Notes: generated by a model not told the origin, from the sequence alone. Positions 8,808 through 17,361 are shown, numbered from the stretch's first letter. The stretch is 64,000 bases of DNA from Sphingobacterium thalpophilum (GCA_945868825.1 CAMBMM010000001.1:186001-250000), one strand, 5' to 3'. Numbers and translations: made by a program.

Positions 8808-9270
8808 CTTGCCCAATACCAGTCATTTTGGTTTCGTGTTTCAGTAACCATTCTTTGCGCCAAAGTTCGCCTGCGTAGCCCACTAAATCGCCTTTGCTGC
8901 CAATTACCCTGTGGCAGGGTATAGCAATTAAAAGTTTATTTTTTCCGTTTGTAGCGGCAATTGCCCGAATGGCCAAGGAGTTTTGTAACCTTTTTGCTAA
9001 CTCGGTATAGCTTATGGGGTGGCCGGGTTTAATTTGCTGGAGTTCTTGCCAAACCCCTTGCTGAAAAGGGCTGCCATTCTGTTGCATGGGGAATGTAAAT
9101 GTGCTCAATTTACCCTCAAAATAAGCCGAAAGCTCAATTTTAGCCCATTCGGTTAATTCACTCGGATCTTGTCTTATTTCATTTTCTACAAATTGAATAC
9201 TCCGAACAGATACTTCATCTGCTTCTATGAGCAAGATGCCAATGGGGCTATGCAGATTTGAACTATACAT
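8794..9270 (-). CDS. ogt: Methylated-DNA-[protein]-cysteine S-methyltransferase
   Basis: This suicide repair protein removes methyl groups from O6-methylguanine onto its own cysteine. The active-site motif IPCHRVIG lies near residue 117, with the DNA-binding winged helix before it (GTxxSYTELAKR-type: GHPISYTELAKRL) and the Asn-containing NGKNKLLIAIPCH hinge. The N-terminal ~65 residues form the short Ogt-type domain, without the AraC domain of Ada. It is 158 residues, normal for Ogt. It is convergent with alkB and overlaps its last 14 bases; there is no obvious operon partner. Confidence 0.92.
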   Translation of the reverse strand: MYSSNLHSPIGILLIEADEVSVRSIQFVENEIRQDPSELTEWAKIELSAYFEGKLSTFTFPMQQNGSPFQQGVWQELQQIKPGHPISYTELAKRLQNSLAIRAIAATNGKNKLLIAIPCHRVIGSKGDLVGYAGELWRKEWLLKHETKMTGIGQASLF

Positions 9271-9319
9271 GAGTATTGAAATTACGCATTTTACTTTTAG
9301 TAGCTAGGCAAATTAAAAT

Positions 9320-9327
9320 TATCTTTG
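9320..9327 (+). promoter_or_regulatory. -7 box TATCTTTG for ccmB
   Basis: TATCTTTG ends four bases before the ccmB ATG at 9332; transcription is predicted to begin at the start codon. Confidence 0.6.
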
Positions 9328-9331
9328 TGGC

Positions 9332-9994
9332 ATGAGCTTGATACACCAAGTGAAATCTCTTATAGCTAAAGAACTCATTTTAGAATGGCGTTCGCGGTAT
9401 GCCTTAAATGGTATATTGTTGTATGTAGTTTCAACCATTTTTGTGTGTTATTTATCGTTTAAAGGAGGCATACAAGGCCCAACCTGGAACGTGTTGTTTT
9501 GGATTATTCTTTTGTTTGCCTCTATTAATGCCCTGGTAAAAAGCTTTGTGCAAGAGCCGGCAGGCCGACACTTGTATTTGTATACCTTGGCATCACCTCA
9601 AGCCATTATTCTTTCTAAAATTATTTACAACTGCTTGCTCATGCTGCTGTTGTCTAGCTTAGCACTATTCTTCTATCAAGTTGTGTTTTCAAATCAGGTT
9701 CAAGACCTTGTATTTTATTTTTTGGCGGTACTGTTAGGTAGTATAAGTTTTGCCAGTGTATTTACTATGATTTCGGGTATTGCAGCAAAAGCGAATAACC
9801 CCGGCAATTTAATGGCGGTACTTAGTTTTCCGGTTATTATTCCTTTACTCATTTTGCTTATCAAATTTTCTAAAAATGCCATGGATGGTTTGGATAGGGC
9901 TGTGAGTTACGATGAGATAGTCATTTTGCTTAGTTTGAATGTACTAGTTATTGCATCCTCTTTGGTTTTGTTTCCTTACCTTTGGCGTGATTAA
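9332..9994 (+). CDS. ccmB: Heme exporter permease CcmB
   Basis: CcmB is the membrane permease of the CcmAB ATP-driven complex that works with CcmC to load heme onto CcmE during cytochrome c maturation. The protein has 220 residues, starts with the typical cytoplasmic segment IAKELILEWRSRYALNG, and shows about six hydrophobic helices. FASINALVKSFVQEPAGRHLYLYTLA is the conserved CcmB segment. The gene begins the cytochrome c maturation cluster and its end is followed after ~10 bases by ccmC. The partner ATPase gene ccmA is not in the window. Confidence 0.87.
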   Translation: MSLIHQVKSLIAKELILEWRSRYALNGILLYVVSTIFVCYLSFKGGIQGPTWNVLFWIILLFASINALVKSFVQEPAGRHLYLYTLASPQAIILSKIIYNCLLMLLLSSLALFFYQVVFSNQVQDLVFYFLAVLLGSISFASVFTMISGIAAKANNPGNLMAVLSFPVIIPLLILLIKFSKNAMDGLDRAVSYDEIVILLSLNVLVIASSLVLFPYLWRD

Positions 9995-10004
9995 TCTCCC
10001 CTAT

Positions 10005-10658
10005 ATGACTAAAAATTGGTGGAAAATTTTAGCGGCTATACTCCTGATTTATTCCTTTATAGCAGGCCTATTAGTAGCAGTCCCTAGATTGCCCATTTTG
10101 CACGAAACTATTCGTAATCTATATTTTCACGTGCCTATGTGGTTCACCATGATATTCCTTTACCTTCTTTCGGTAATTAATAGCATTAAGTACTTGTCGT
10201 CTGCTGATGAAAAGCACGATTTTATGGCCGTTGAAACTGTAAATACGGGTATTGTATTTGGTTTTTTAGGCTTAGGTACTGGCATGATTTGGGCAAATTT
10301 TACATGGGGAGCCCCTTGGCCCAATGATCCGAAATTAAATGGTTCCGCCATATCTACCCTGATGTATTTAGCCTATATCGTATTGCGGAGTTCTATTGAT
10401 GAATCGCAGAAAAGAGCTAAAATCTCTGCCATCTATAATATTTTCGCCTTTCCTATTATGGTTGTATTGTTATTTATACTACCCCGAATGACAGACTCCT
10501 TACATCCAGGAAACGGAGGTAACCCAGGCTTTAACTCGTACGATTTGGATAGCAATATGCGTTTGGTATTTTATCCGGCCGTAATTGGGTGGATCTTACT
10601 TGGAGTTTGGCTGAGTAACATTCGGTACCGCATCCGTTTATTACAGCATCAATTTTAG
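10005..10658 (+). CDS. ccmC: Heme-handling membrane protein CcmC (CcsA/CcmC family)
   Basis: CcmC binds heme on the periplasmic side and delivers it to CcmE. The track ORF starts at 9951 inside ccmB, but ATG at 10005 gives MTKNWWKILA, the usual start, so 217 residues are annotated. Six hydrophobic helices are visible. A conserved histidine lies in YFHVPMWFTM (helix 2). The tryptophan-rich loop reads WGAPWPNDPKLNG, which departs from the proteobacterial WGTWWxWD pattern but sits in the same place. A ccmD-like gene follows within six bases. Confidence 0.87.
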   Translation: MTKNWWKILAAILLIYSFIAGLLVAVPRLPILHETIRNLYFHVPMWFTMIFLYLLSVINSIKYLSSADEKHDFMAVETVNTGIVFGFLGLGTGMIWANFTWGAPWPNDPKLNGSAISTLMYLAYIVLRSSIDESQKRAKISAIYNIFAFPIMVVLLFILPRMTDSLHPGNGGNPGFNSYDLDSNMRLVFYPAVIGWILLGVWLSNIRYRIRLLQHQF

Positions 10659-10663
10659 TAATT

Positions 10664-10882
10664 ATGATAAAAAAATTAAGTTTATTAACGTTGCTTTCTG
10701 CAATCTCATTATCAGTTTTGGCCCAATCGTCGTCTGTTGAAATGGCCGATGGCTTAAGAAGTTCGGGTAAGATTTATGTGGTAGTCAGCGTGATGTCGGT
10801 TATTTTAGCGGGCGTTTTAGTTTTTTTATTTTCTATAGATAAGAAAGTAAGTAAACTAGAAAAAAACGGCACTAAAATATAA
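10664..10882 (+). CDS. ccmD: CcmD-like small membrane protein
   Basis: The 72-residue protein has a signal-like N terminus (KKLSLLTLLSAISLSVLAQ), then a single transmembrane helix (KIYVVVSVMSVILAGVLVFLFSID) and a short charged tail KKVSKLEKNG. This size and layout, directly after ccmC, match the Bacteroidota CcmD family; in E. coli, CcmD releases holo-CcmE from the CcmABC complex. Assignment rests mostly on position and topology because CcmD proteins share little sequence. Confidence 0.65.
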   Translation: MIKKLSLLTLLSAISLSVLAQSSSVEMADGLRSSGKIYVVVSVMSVILAGVLVFLFSIDKKVSKLEKNGTKI

Positions 10883-10940
10883 TTGGCTCTGTTTTGTTAA
10901 TTTTTAGCAAATGTGTAAGCCATACACTAACAATTTTTTA

Positions 10941-10973
10941 TTTGCAAGAGTGATATTTTTTCACTCAACTTTG
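10941..10973 (+). promoter_or_regulatory. Candidate promoter for glutamate dehydrogenase
   Basis: TTTG at 10941 (-33-like) and CAACTTTG at 10966-10973 (-7-like, one base from TAnnTTTG) are about 21 bases apart. A leader of about 30 bases would result. This suggests gdh has its own transcription start inside the ccm region. Confidence 0.4.
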
Positions 10974-11008
10974 CATCGAACTAATCAGTCAATTAATACA
11001 AACAAAAT

Positions 11009-12445
11009 ATGTCAACAAAATCAGGAGCAGCCTCTGAAGAACTAACTTTTTTCGGAGACGTATGCCAATTCTTTGATCATGCGGCACAGTTTACCAATCA
11101 CCCTGCCGGTTTATTAGATCAAATTAAATCGTGTAACAGTGTGTACCGTTTCCGTTTTCCTATTAGAAAAGGCGATGGTTTAGAAGTAATAGATGCGTGG
11201 CGTGTAGAGCACTCTCATCACAAATCGCCAACCAAAGGCGGTATTCGTTACAGCGAAATGGTAAATGAGGATGAAGTAATGGCTTTAGCGGCTTTAATGA
11301 CTTACAAATGTGCCATTGTCAACGTACCCTTTGGTGGTGCAAAAGGTGGTATTAAAATAAACCCGAAAAATTATACACTTGCTGAATTAGAAAATATAAC
11401 CAGACGTTATACCGTAGAATTGGTTAAGAAAAATTTTATTGGTCCGGGTATTGATGTTCCTGCCCCCGATTACGGTTCTGGTGAGCGTGAAATGAGTTGG
11501 ATTGCAGATACCTACCAAACCATGAACCCAGGCCAATTAGATGCCCTTGGTTGTGTAACTGGTAAACCCATTGCCTTACACGGTATTGCCGGTCGTCGTG
11601 AGGCAACCGGTAGAGGCGTAGCCATTGCGGTTCGCGAATGCGTAAGCGTTGCAGAAGATATGAAAGCGCTAGGTTTAAGCCCAGGTTTGGCCGGTAAACG
11701 AGTAATTGTACAAGGTTTAGGAAATGTAGGCTATCATTCTGCTAAATTTTTAGCCGAGTTTGGTGCCATTATTGTTGGCCTTTGCGAATTTGAAGGGGCT
11801 ATTTACAACGAAAAAGGCTTAGATCTAGATGAGGTTTTCAATCACCGCAAAGCCACCGGGTCTATATTAGGATTTAAAGGAGCCCAAAAAGAATTCAAAA
11901 AATCGCTCGAAGGATTAGAGCAACCTTGTGATATTTTAGTGCCAGCTGCTTTAGAAAATCAAATTACAGAAGAAAACGTTGTACGTATTCATGCAAAAAT
12001 TATTGCCGAAGGAGCTAACGGCCCAACTACCCCAGCTGCAGAGGAAATGTTTGTAAAACAAGGCGGTATCATTATCCCTGATATGTATTGCAATGCAGGC
12101 GGTGTAACGGTTTCGTATTTTGAATGGTTGAAAAATCTTTCACATGTTGCTTTTGGTCGTATGGATAAACGCTATGAAGAAACTGCCAACGAAAACATAG
12201 TAAATATGGTGGAAACAACTACTGGTGTAAAATTAAGTCCAGAGCAGCGTAGCGTTATTGTTAAAGGTGCTACAGAGCTAGAATTGGTTAATTCTGGTTT
12301 AGAAGATACCATGATACGTTCTTACCACGAGATTAGAGATGTGAAAATGGCTAATCCGAAAATTAAAACCTTACGTATAGCTGCCTTTGTGAATGCTATT
12401 GATAAAATAGCCGTATCGTACTCAAACATGGGTGTTTGGCCATAA
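11009..12445 (+). CDS. gdhA: Glutamate dehydrogenase (Glu/Leu/Phe/Val dehydrogenase family)
   Basis: The enzyme interconverts glutamate with 2-oxoglutarate and ammonia using NAD(P)H. The substrate domain shows [15 protein letters not shown] and the catalytic lysine motif PFGGAKGGI; an Asp-containing [18 protein letters not shown] segment follows. The Rossmann domain has [14 protein letters not shown] near residue 230. The length of 478 residues suits the hexameric family of about 50 kDa subunits. Related amino acid dehydrogenases (leucine, phenylalanine) are shorter, so glutamate is favoured. It sits between ccmD and ccmE in the same direction, but a strong terminator follows it and a candidate promoter precedes it, so it is probably its own unit. 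Confidence 0.9.
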   Translation: MSTKSGAASEELTFFGDVCQFFDHAAQFTNHPAGLLDQIKSCNSVYRFRFPIRKGDGLEVIDAWRVEHSHHKSPTKGGIRYSEMVNEDEVMALAALMTYKCAIVNVPFGGAKGGIKINPKNYTLAELENITRRYTVELVKKNFIGPGIDVPAPDYGSGEREMSWIADTYQTMNPGQLDALGCVTGKPIALHGIAGRREATGRGVAIAVRECVSVAEDMKALGLSPGLAGKRVIVQGLGNVGYHSAKFLAEFGAIIVGLCEFEGAIYNEKGLDLDEVFNHRKATGSILGFKGAQKEFKKSLEGLEQPCDILVPAALENQITEENVVRIHAKIIAEGANGPTTPAAEEMFVKQGGIIIPDMYCNAGGVTVSYFEWLKNLSHVAFGRMDKRYEETANENIVNMVETTTGVKLSPEQRSVIVKGATELELVNSGLEDTMIRSYHEIRDVKMANPKIKTLRIAAFVNAIDKIAVSYSNMGVWP

Positions 12446-12463
12446 ATACAGCTAAGTTCATGT

Positions 12464-12497
12464 AAAAAGGGAAGCCGTGCACGGCTTCCCTTTTTTT
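12464..12497 (+). terminator. Rho-independent terminator after gdhA
   Basis: GGGAAGCCGTGCACGGCTTCCC is a perfect 22-base palindrome preceded by five A and followed by seven T. It separates gdhA from ccmE. Confidence 0.9.
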
Positions 12498-12565
12498 GTG
12501 TATAATTTGGGTAAAAATTCGGGAATTAAAGCCATAATTATTCGTTTTCTCCCTCGGATAATCCT

Positions 12566-12573
12566 TATTTTTG
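12566..12573 (+). promoter_or_regulatory. -7 box TATTTTTG for ccmEF
   Basis: TATTTTTG matches TAnnTTTG and lies after the gdhA terminator, 32 bases before the ccmE start. It would drive ccmE-ccmF and perhaps the following genes. Confidence 0.5.
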
Positions 12574-12605
12574 TGGTACTATTTTGAATCAATTATACAG
12601 CTAGT

Positions 12606-13007
12606 ATGAAAAAAAGTGCCATTCTTTTAATAGGTATTATTGCAGTAGCCATTGGCGTTATCATTTCTACCTATGCCGATTCTAGTACCTATGGAAGTTT
12701 TAACGATGCCAAAGACTCCGCAGCCGAATTACATGTGGTTGGCCGTTTAGATTTGGCCAAGGATATGGTTTATAATCCGAAAAAAGATGCCAATTATTTT
12801 TCATTTTATGTAAATGATAATAAGGGCACGGCATGTAAGATTGTTTTTACGGGTACTAAACCGCAAGACTTTGAACGTTCAGAACAAATTGTCTTAACCG
12901 GGAAAATGGTAGGTGAGGAGTTTCATGCTTCTAAAATTTTGATGAAATGTCCTTCCAAATACAATAAAGATCAGGTTGAAGTGAAATCTACTCTACAGCA
13001 AAGCTAA
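12606..13007 (+). CDS. ccmE: Heme chaperone CcmE, CxxxY variant
   Basis: CcmE carries heme from CcmC to the ligation machinery. The 133-residue protein has an N-terminal membrane anchor (SAILLIGIIAVAIGVIIST) and an OB-fold periplasmic domain (VVGRLDL, SFYVNDNKG, VLTGKMVGEEFHASKILMKC). At the heme-binding site, where E. coli has LAKHDENY (HxxxY), this protein has LMKCPSKY, a CxxxY motif. This matches the System I* variant known from archaea and Desulfovibrio, in which cysteine replaces the heme-binding histidine and CcmH and CcmG are missing. No ccmG or ccmH is seen here. ccmF follows three bases later. Confidence 0.88.
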   Translation: MKKSAILLIGIIAVAIGVIISTYADSSTYGSFNDAKDSAAELHVVGRLDLAKDMVYNPKKDANYFSFYVNDNKGTACKIVFTGTKPQDFERSEQIVLTGKMVGEEFHASKILMKCPSKYNKDQVEVKSTLQQS

Positions 13008-13010
13008 AAT

Positions 13011-15455
13011 ATGGATACTGTTTTTATAGGTGAACACCTTTGGCCGGGTAAATTAGGTCAGTTTTTTGTCGTATTATCATTTGCTGCTGCACTACTAGCT
13101 ACTCTCAGTTATTATTTTGAAACCATAAAAGATAAGCCCGATGGCTCGTGGTTAAAAATTGCCCGTTCGGCTTATTTCGTCAATTTAATGGCCATTATAG
13201 GCATTGGTACCTGCTTATTTTATATAATTTACAATCATCTTTTCGAATACCATTATGCTTGGGCGCACTCTTCAAAATCTCTACCCGTATATTACATTAT
13301 TTCATGTTTTTGGGAAGGGCAAGAGGGTAGTTTTTGGCTCTGGACCTTTTGGCAATCTGTTTTAGGCTTTGTATTAGTACGTAAAGCAAAATCGTGGGAG
13401 CCACCGGTAATGGCGGTGATTATGTTATCACAAACATTTTTGGCTTCTATGTTGTTAGGCGTTGAAATTTTAGGCATCCGTGTAGGTAGTTCACCCTTCA
13501 TTTTATTAAGAGATGCCGTACAGGCCCCTATTTTTGCCCGCCCGGATTATTTAAGCATGGTTGCTGATGGAAATGGCCTCAATCCATTGCTTCAAAACTA
13601 CTGGATGGTTATCCATCCACCCACTTTATTTTTAGGCTTTGCCTCTATGATTGTTCCCTTTGCCTATGCCCTAGCAGGCTTGTGGCAAAAACGTTATACC
13701 GAGTGGATTAGCATGGCTTTGCCTTGGGCATTATTTGCCGTAATGGTTTTAGGAGCGGGAATTATTATGGGTTCCTTTTGGGCATATGAAGCGCTCAATT
13801 TCGGTGGTTTTTGGGCTTGGGATCCTGTAGAAAATGCCTCCCTCATTCCGTGGATTACACTAATTGCCGCTGTACATGTTTTATTAGCCTACAAACATTC
13901 TGGACAAGCCTATTTTACCGCTACCTTTCTTACGCTGGTAAGTTTTGTGTTGGTATTATATGCTTCTTTCTTAACACGAAGTGGCATTTTGGGTGAAACC
14001 TCTGTGCATTCATTTACCGATTTAGGCATGTTTTGGCAATTGCTCGTATTTATTAGTGTATTTACACTTATTGCCATTATATTGGTTCTAATACGCTGGA
14101 AATACATGCCATTTTCTGCAAAAGAAGAAGAAACATACTCACGTGAGTTTTGGTTATTTGTTGGCGCCATAGTTCTCGGGTTAGCTTGTTTGCAAATTTT
14201 GGCAACCACATCTATCCCTGTTTTTAATAAAATTTTTGGTACCGAAATTGCCCCACCCACTCAAGTAATTGCCCATTATAATAAGTGGCAATTGCCTTTT
14301 GCATTGGTAATTGCATTTATTTCGGGCTTTAGTCAATTTTTAAAATACAAAAAAACAGATATACGCTCATTTTATATTCAGTTAGGCCGAGCAGCACTTA
14401 TTGCCGCCGTACTAACCGGTTTAGCAGGCTATATTGGTGGTATTTATACCAACCCTATGTTTATGTTGCTCATGTTTAGCTCCATATTTTCTGTAGTGTG
14501 CAATGCCGGTATTTTGTATAATGCTATTTTGGGTAAATGGAAACTAGCGGGTTCAGCCCTAGCGCACATAGGTTTTGCACTTTTATTGATTGGTGCCATG
14601 GTGGCTGCAGCAACCAATAAAGTTATTTCAGTGAATACTTCTGGAATTGGCTTTGGGCAAGAGTTTGCTAAAGATAATAACCCGAGAGAAAACATCATTT
14701 TGTATTTAAACGAGCCCATACAAATGGATAAGTATACGGTTACTTATTTGGGAGATTCGGTAAGTGGTCCCAATACCTTGTACCGGGTAAATTATCAAGT
14801 AATTGACCCCGAAACGGCTAAAGTAACAGAGAATTTTGATTTGTACCCGAATGCGCAACAAAATGTTAAAATGCGCCAAATCATTGCTTCGCCAGATACC
14901 CGCCATTACCTCTGGAAAGATATTTATACGCATGTAAGCAGCGTGCCTTTAAAGGAAGAAGCTGCACACGAACCACATGAAGGCCATAGCGAAGAGGAAG
15001 ATTTTGGAAAGCCTAGTATTCGTGCTGTAAAGTTAGGAGATACCATTGCTGTTCGTGATGCTAAAATTGTGGTAAAAGCAATTAAAAAAGGAGTGTATGT
15101 AAACAATATGGCATTAAGCGCAAACGATGTATCTGTAGCACTTAGTCTAGAAGTGTTATCAAAAGCTAAGAAACAAGTGGTTGATCCTGTATTTGTTATA
15201 AAAGATGGTAATGTATACGACTTTGGTAAAACCATTGAAGAACTAGGATTAAAAATACGTTTCACCAATATTAACCCTAAAAGTAATAGTCTAGAATTAA
15301 CCGTTTTTCAACGCCCTCCGGCCGAGAAAAAATGGATTGTAATGAAAGCAGTCGTTTTCCCTTATATCAACTTTTTTTGGGGTGGCACCATACTGATGAC
15401 CATTGGCTTTTTCTTGGCTATTTTGCGTAGACGTAACGAACTTAAAACTACGTAA
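13011..15455 (+). CDS. ccmF: Cytochrome c heme lyase component CcmF
   Basis: CcmF attaches heme to apocytochrome c at the outer face of the inner membrane. The 814-residue protein has many hydrophobic helices; the N-terminal part shows CFWEGQEGSFWLWTFWQ and NYWMVIHPPTLFLGFASM. The tryptophan-rich heme-handling motif is GGFWAWDPVENASLIPW near residue 270, and LTRSGILGETSVHSF follows. A long soluble region (about residues 545-780) precedes the last helix and contains a His/Glu-rich patch (HEPHEGHSEEEDF). Length is greater than E. coli CcmF (about 650), mainly from this soluble region, which is usual in Bacteroidota. It directly follows ccmE, and the next gene begins two bases after its stop. 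Confidence 0.92.
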   Translation: MDTVFIGEHLWPGKLGQFFVVLSFAAALLATLSYYFETIKDKPDGSWLKIARSAYFVNLMAIIGIGTCLFYIIYNHLFEYHYAWAHSSKSLPVYYIISCFWEGQEGSFWLWTFWQSVLGFVLVRKAKSWEPPVMAVIMLSQTFLASMLLGVEILGIRVGSSPFILLRDAVQAPIFARPDYLSMVADGNGLNPLLQNYWMVIHPPTLFLGFASMIVPFAYALAGLWQKRYTEWISMALPWALFAVMVLGAGIIMGSFWAYEALNFGGFWAWDPVENASLIPWITLIAAVHVLLAYKHSGQAYFTATFLTLVSFVLVLYASFLTRSGILGETSVHSFTDLGMFWQLLVFISVFTLIAIILVLIRWKYMPFSAKEEETYSREFWLFVGAIVLGLACLQILATTSIPVFNKIFGTEIAPPTQVIAHYNKWQLPFALVIAFISGFSQFLKYKKTDIRSFYIQLGRAALIAAVLTGLAGYIGGIYTNPMFMLLMFSSIFSVVCNAGILYNAILGKWKLAGSALAHIGFALLLIGAMVAAATNKVISVNTSGIGFGQEFAKDNNPRENIILYLNEPIQMDKYTVTYLGDSVSGPNTLYRVNYQVIDPETAKVTENFDLYPNAQQNVKMRQIIASPDTRHYLWKDIYTHVSSVPLKEEAAHEPHEGHSEEEDFGKPSIRAVKLGDTIAVRDAKIVVKAIKKGVYVNNMALSANDVSVALSLEVLSKAKKQVVDPVFVIKDGNVYDFGKTIEELGLKIRFTNINPKSNSLELTVFQRPPAEKKWIVMKAVVFPYINFFWGGTILMTIGFFLAILRRRNELKTT

Positions 15456-15457
15456 CT

Positions 15458-16216
15458 ATGGAAGTGGTATTTTTGGGAAGTGGTAAAGTAGCTACGCAAG
15501 TTGGTAAAGCTCTGCATAATGCGGGTATATTGATTGCGCAGGTATATAGTCCTACACTTGCACATGCGCAAACTTTAGCCTTACAAGTACATGCCAAAGC
15601 TATAAGTGATTTGGCCGAATTGACAAAAAATGCCGATGTATACATCATTTCTGTAAATGATGATGCTATTCTTTCTTTAGTTGAACACTTAGATTTAGAC
15701 GACAAGATAGTGCTTCATACCTCAGGCTCTACAGCTATGGATGTACTAAAAGCTGCAAGCACTAATTACGGAGTTTTATACCCCTTGCAAACTTTTTCTT
15801 TCGACAAAGCGGTAGATTTTAGCCAAGTACCCATTGCGGTAGAGGCCTCTTCGCCCGAAGTATCAAAACAAGTAGAAGCCCTGGCGCATAAGTTATCGCC
15901 AAAAATCGTGCAAATGAGTTCGGAGCAACGCTTGGTCTTGCACATTGCAGCCGTATTTGCTTGCAATTTTAGCAACCATGTTTATGCCATAGCCCAACAA
16001 TTGGTAGAAAGCAATGGACTTTCTTTCGATTATTTACGCCCACTCATTGCCGAAACTGCAGCGAAAGTACAACAAGTGCTACCTAGCGAAGTGCAAACCG
16101 GTCCGGCTATTCGTAAGGATGAAAAAATACTCCAAAAACATCTTGATTTCCTGAAAGAACAATCACAATTACAAGAAATCTACCGTTTGCTAAGTCAAAG
16201 CATAGTTAATTTATAG
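15458..16216 (+). CDS. Rossmann-like/DUF2520 domain protein
   Basis: The 252-residue protein has an N-terminal NAD(P)-type Rossmann fold (EVVFLGSGKVATQVGKAL, with the GxGxxA pattern) and a C-terminal helical DUF2520 domain (QRLVLHIAAVFACNFSNHVYAIA). The overall plan resembles 6-phosphogluconate/pyrroline-carboxylate reductase-like dehydrogenases, but the substrate is unknown. In many Bacteroidota it is linked to kdsC and maf, as it is here with ferredoxin and IscX genes in between. It begins two bases after ccmF and may be translated from the same message. Confidence 0.8.
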   Translation: MEVVFLGSGKVATQVGKALHNAGILIAQVYSPTLAHAQTLALQVHAKAISDLAELTKNADVYIISVNDDAILSLVEHLDLDDKIVLHTSGSTAMDVLKAASTNYGVLYPLQTFSFDKAVDFSQVPIAVEASSPEVSKQVEALAHKLSPKIVQMSSEQRLVLHIAAVFACNFSNHVYAIAQQLVESNGLSFDYLRPLIAETAAKVQQVLPSEVQTGPAIRKDEKILQKHLDFLKEQSQLQEIYRLLSQSIVNL

Positions 16217-16245
16217 CGGTACATTATTTGCCAAGCTAATTTTAG

Positions 16246-16253
16246 TATTTTTG
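16246..16253 (+). promoter_or_regulatory. -7 box TATTTTTG for the ferredoxin gene
   Basis: TATTTTTG ends seven bases before the ferredoxin ATG at 16261, predicting a leader of only about 0-4 bases and a separate start for the fdx-iscX-kdsC-maf group. Confidence 0.55.
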
Positions 16254-16260
16254 CATCGAA

Positions 16261-16593
16261 ATGAACATTTTTAACATTAAAATTAATTTCGAAGAGGCTG
16301 GAAAAGAGCCCTTAGAACTTCAAATAGCCAAAGGCGAATCGGTGCTGGATGTGTGCATGGATCACGGTATTGACTTACAACACAATTGCGGTGGCGTTTG
16401 TGGATGCAGTACCTGCCACATTTATGTGAATAAAGGCATGGATTTTTTGCAAGAAATATCCGATAAAGAAGAAGATTTTATTGATCGTGCAGTAAACCCA
16501 CACATCACCTCACGTTTAGGCTGCCAATGTGTAGCCATTAATGGCGATATTGAAGTAACCTTACCCGATCAAAGCCAATTTTTAGGACACTAA
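16261..16593 (+). CDS. fdx: 2Fe-2S ferredoxin, ISC/adrenodoxin type
   Basis: This 110-residue ferredoxin is of the type that gives electrons to Fe-S cluster assembly. The ligand cysteines follow the adrenodoxin pattern: HNCGGVCGCSTCHIYV supplies C-x5-C-x2-C, and the fourth is in LGCQCVAI. There is one extra cysteine inside the first loop and another next to the fourth ligand. It is followed after two bases by iscX, which supports an assembly role. HscA and HscB are encoded elsewhere in the window. Confidence 0.88.
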   Translation: MNIFNIKINFEEAGKEPLELQIAKGESVLDVCMDHGIDLQHNCGGVCGCSTCHIYVNKGMDFLQEISDKEEDFIDRAVNPHITSRLGCQCVAINGDIEVTLPDQSQFLGH

Positions 16594-16595
16594 TT

Positions 16596-16838
16596 ATGAT
16601 ACAAGATAAATACGCCTTACCCATTCATTGGAACGATTACGAAGACATTGCAATGGGCTTATACGAGAAATTTGGCGACGAATTTACCGAGTCTAAAATA
16701 TACCGCATTCGTTTTACCGAATTGATAGAATGGGTACTAAGCTTACCCGCTTTTGCAGGCACTCGTGAAGAATGTAACGAAGGCCATTTAGAGCAAATTC
16801 AATCGGCTTGGGTATACGAATGGCGTGATAACCAATAA
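16596..16838 (+). CDS. iscX: Fe-S cluster assembly protein IscX
   Basis: The 80-residue acidic protein matches IscX (YfhJ): IHWNDYEDIAMGLYEKF aligns with the WxDxxxIGxALYD start of E. coli IscX, then RFTELIEWVLSL and NEGHLEQIQSAWVYEW match the FTDMHQW and NExxLExILxxW regions. IscX binds IscS and iron and acts as a regulator or iron adaptor. It is longer than E. coli IscX (66) because of a short N-terminal and a middle insertion. It directly follows fdx, as in E. coli, although the remaining isc genes are not adjacent. Confidence 0.85.
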   Translation: MIQDKYALPIHWNDYEDIAMGLYEKFGDEFTESKIYRIRFTELIEWVLSLPAFAGTREECNEGHLEQIQSAWVYEWRDNQ

Positions 16839-16843
16839 ACACC

Positions 16844-17359
16844 ATGCTAGCCAAGCTTTCTCAAATAACCGCTTTTGTTTTTGATGTAGATGGTGTGCTT
16901 ACCGATGGCACCGTATTGGTTACCGAAAGTGGTGAGCAATTACGCCGATTTAGCATTAAAGATGGCTATGCCTTGCAATTAGCCGTAAAAAGAGGATTTA
17001 AGATTGCCATAATTACCGGCGGCCGTTCGCAAAGTATTGTAAGCCGTTTAACCAGCTTGGGCATTAGCGATGTCTATTTAGGCGTAGAGCATAAAACAGA
17101 AAAGTTTGAAGAATTTTTGTTAGCCTACGATTTAAGTGCCGATCAGATTTTATACATGGGCGACGATGTGCCCGATTATCCAGTAATGAAATTGGTAGGT
17201 TTAGCCACTTGCCCCGCCGATGCTGCCGAAGAGATAAAAGCCATTTCGGCATATATTTCCCCAGTTAAAGGTGGACAAGGTTGCGTTCGCGATGTCATAG
17301 AAAAAGTATTAAAGGTACAAGGCCTATGGGCCGATGAAGATCCTTCGGCAAAAGCTTAA
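16844..17359 (+). CDS. kdsC: KdsC-family HAD phosphatase (Kdo-8-phosphate phosphatase)
   Basis: The enzyme removes phosphate from Kdo-8-phosphate in lipid A core synthesis. HAD motif I is FVFDVDGVLTDGT, motif II IITGG, and motif IV YMGDDVPDYPVM, all in place in 171 residues; the absence of a cap domain fits the tetrameric KdsC group (C0 HAD). It is translated from the fdx-iscX-kdsC-maf gene group with very short spacers. Related HAD enzymes such as CMP-acylneuraminate-linked phosphatases cannot be fully excluded. Confidence 0.88.
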   Translation: MLAKLSQITAFVFDVDGVLTDGTVLVTESGEQLRRFSIKDGYALQLAVKRGFKIAIITGGRSQSIVSRLTSLGISDVYLGVEHKTEKFEEFLLAYDLSADQILYMGDDVPDYPVMKLVGLATCPADAAEEIKAISAYISPVKGGQGCVRDVIEKVLKVQGLWADEDPSAKA

Positions 17360-17361
17360 TC

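Noticed and set aside
16381-16452. The extra cysteine in the ferredoxin cluster loop as a sign of a 4Fe-4S or novel cluster
   Set aside because: The standard C-x5-C-x2-C...C pattern of adrenodoxin-type ferredoxins is complete, so the added cysteine is most likely not a ligand.
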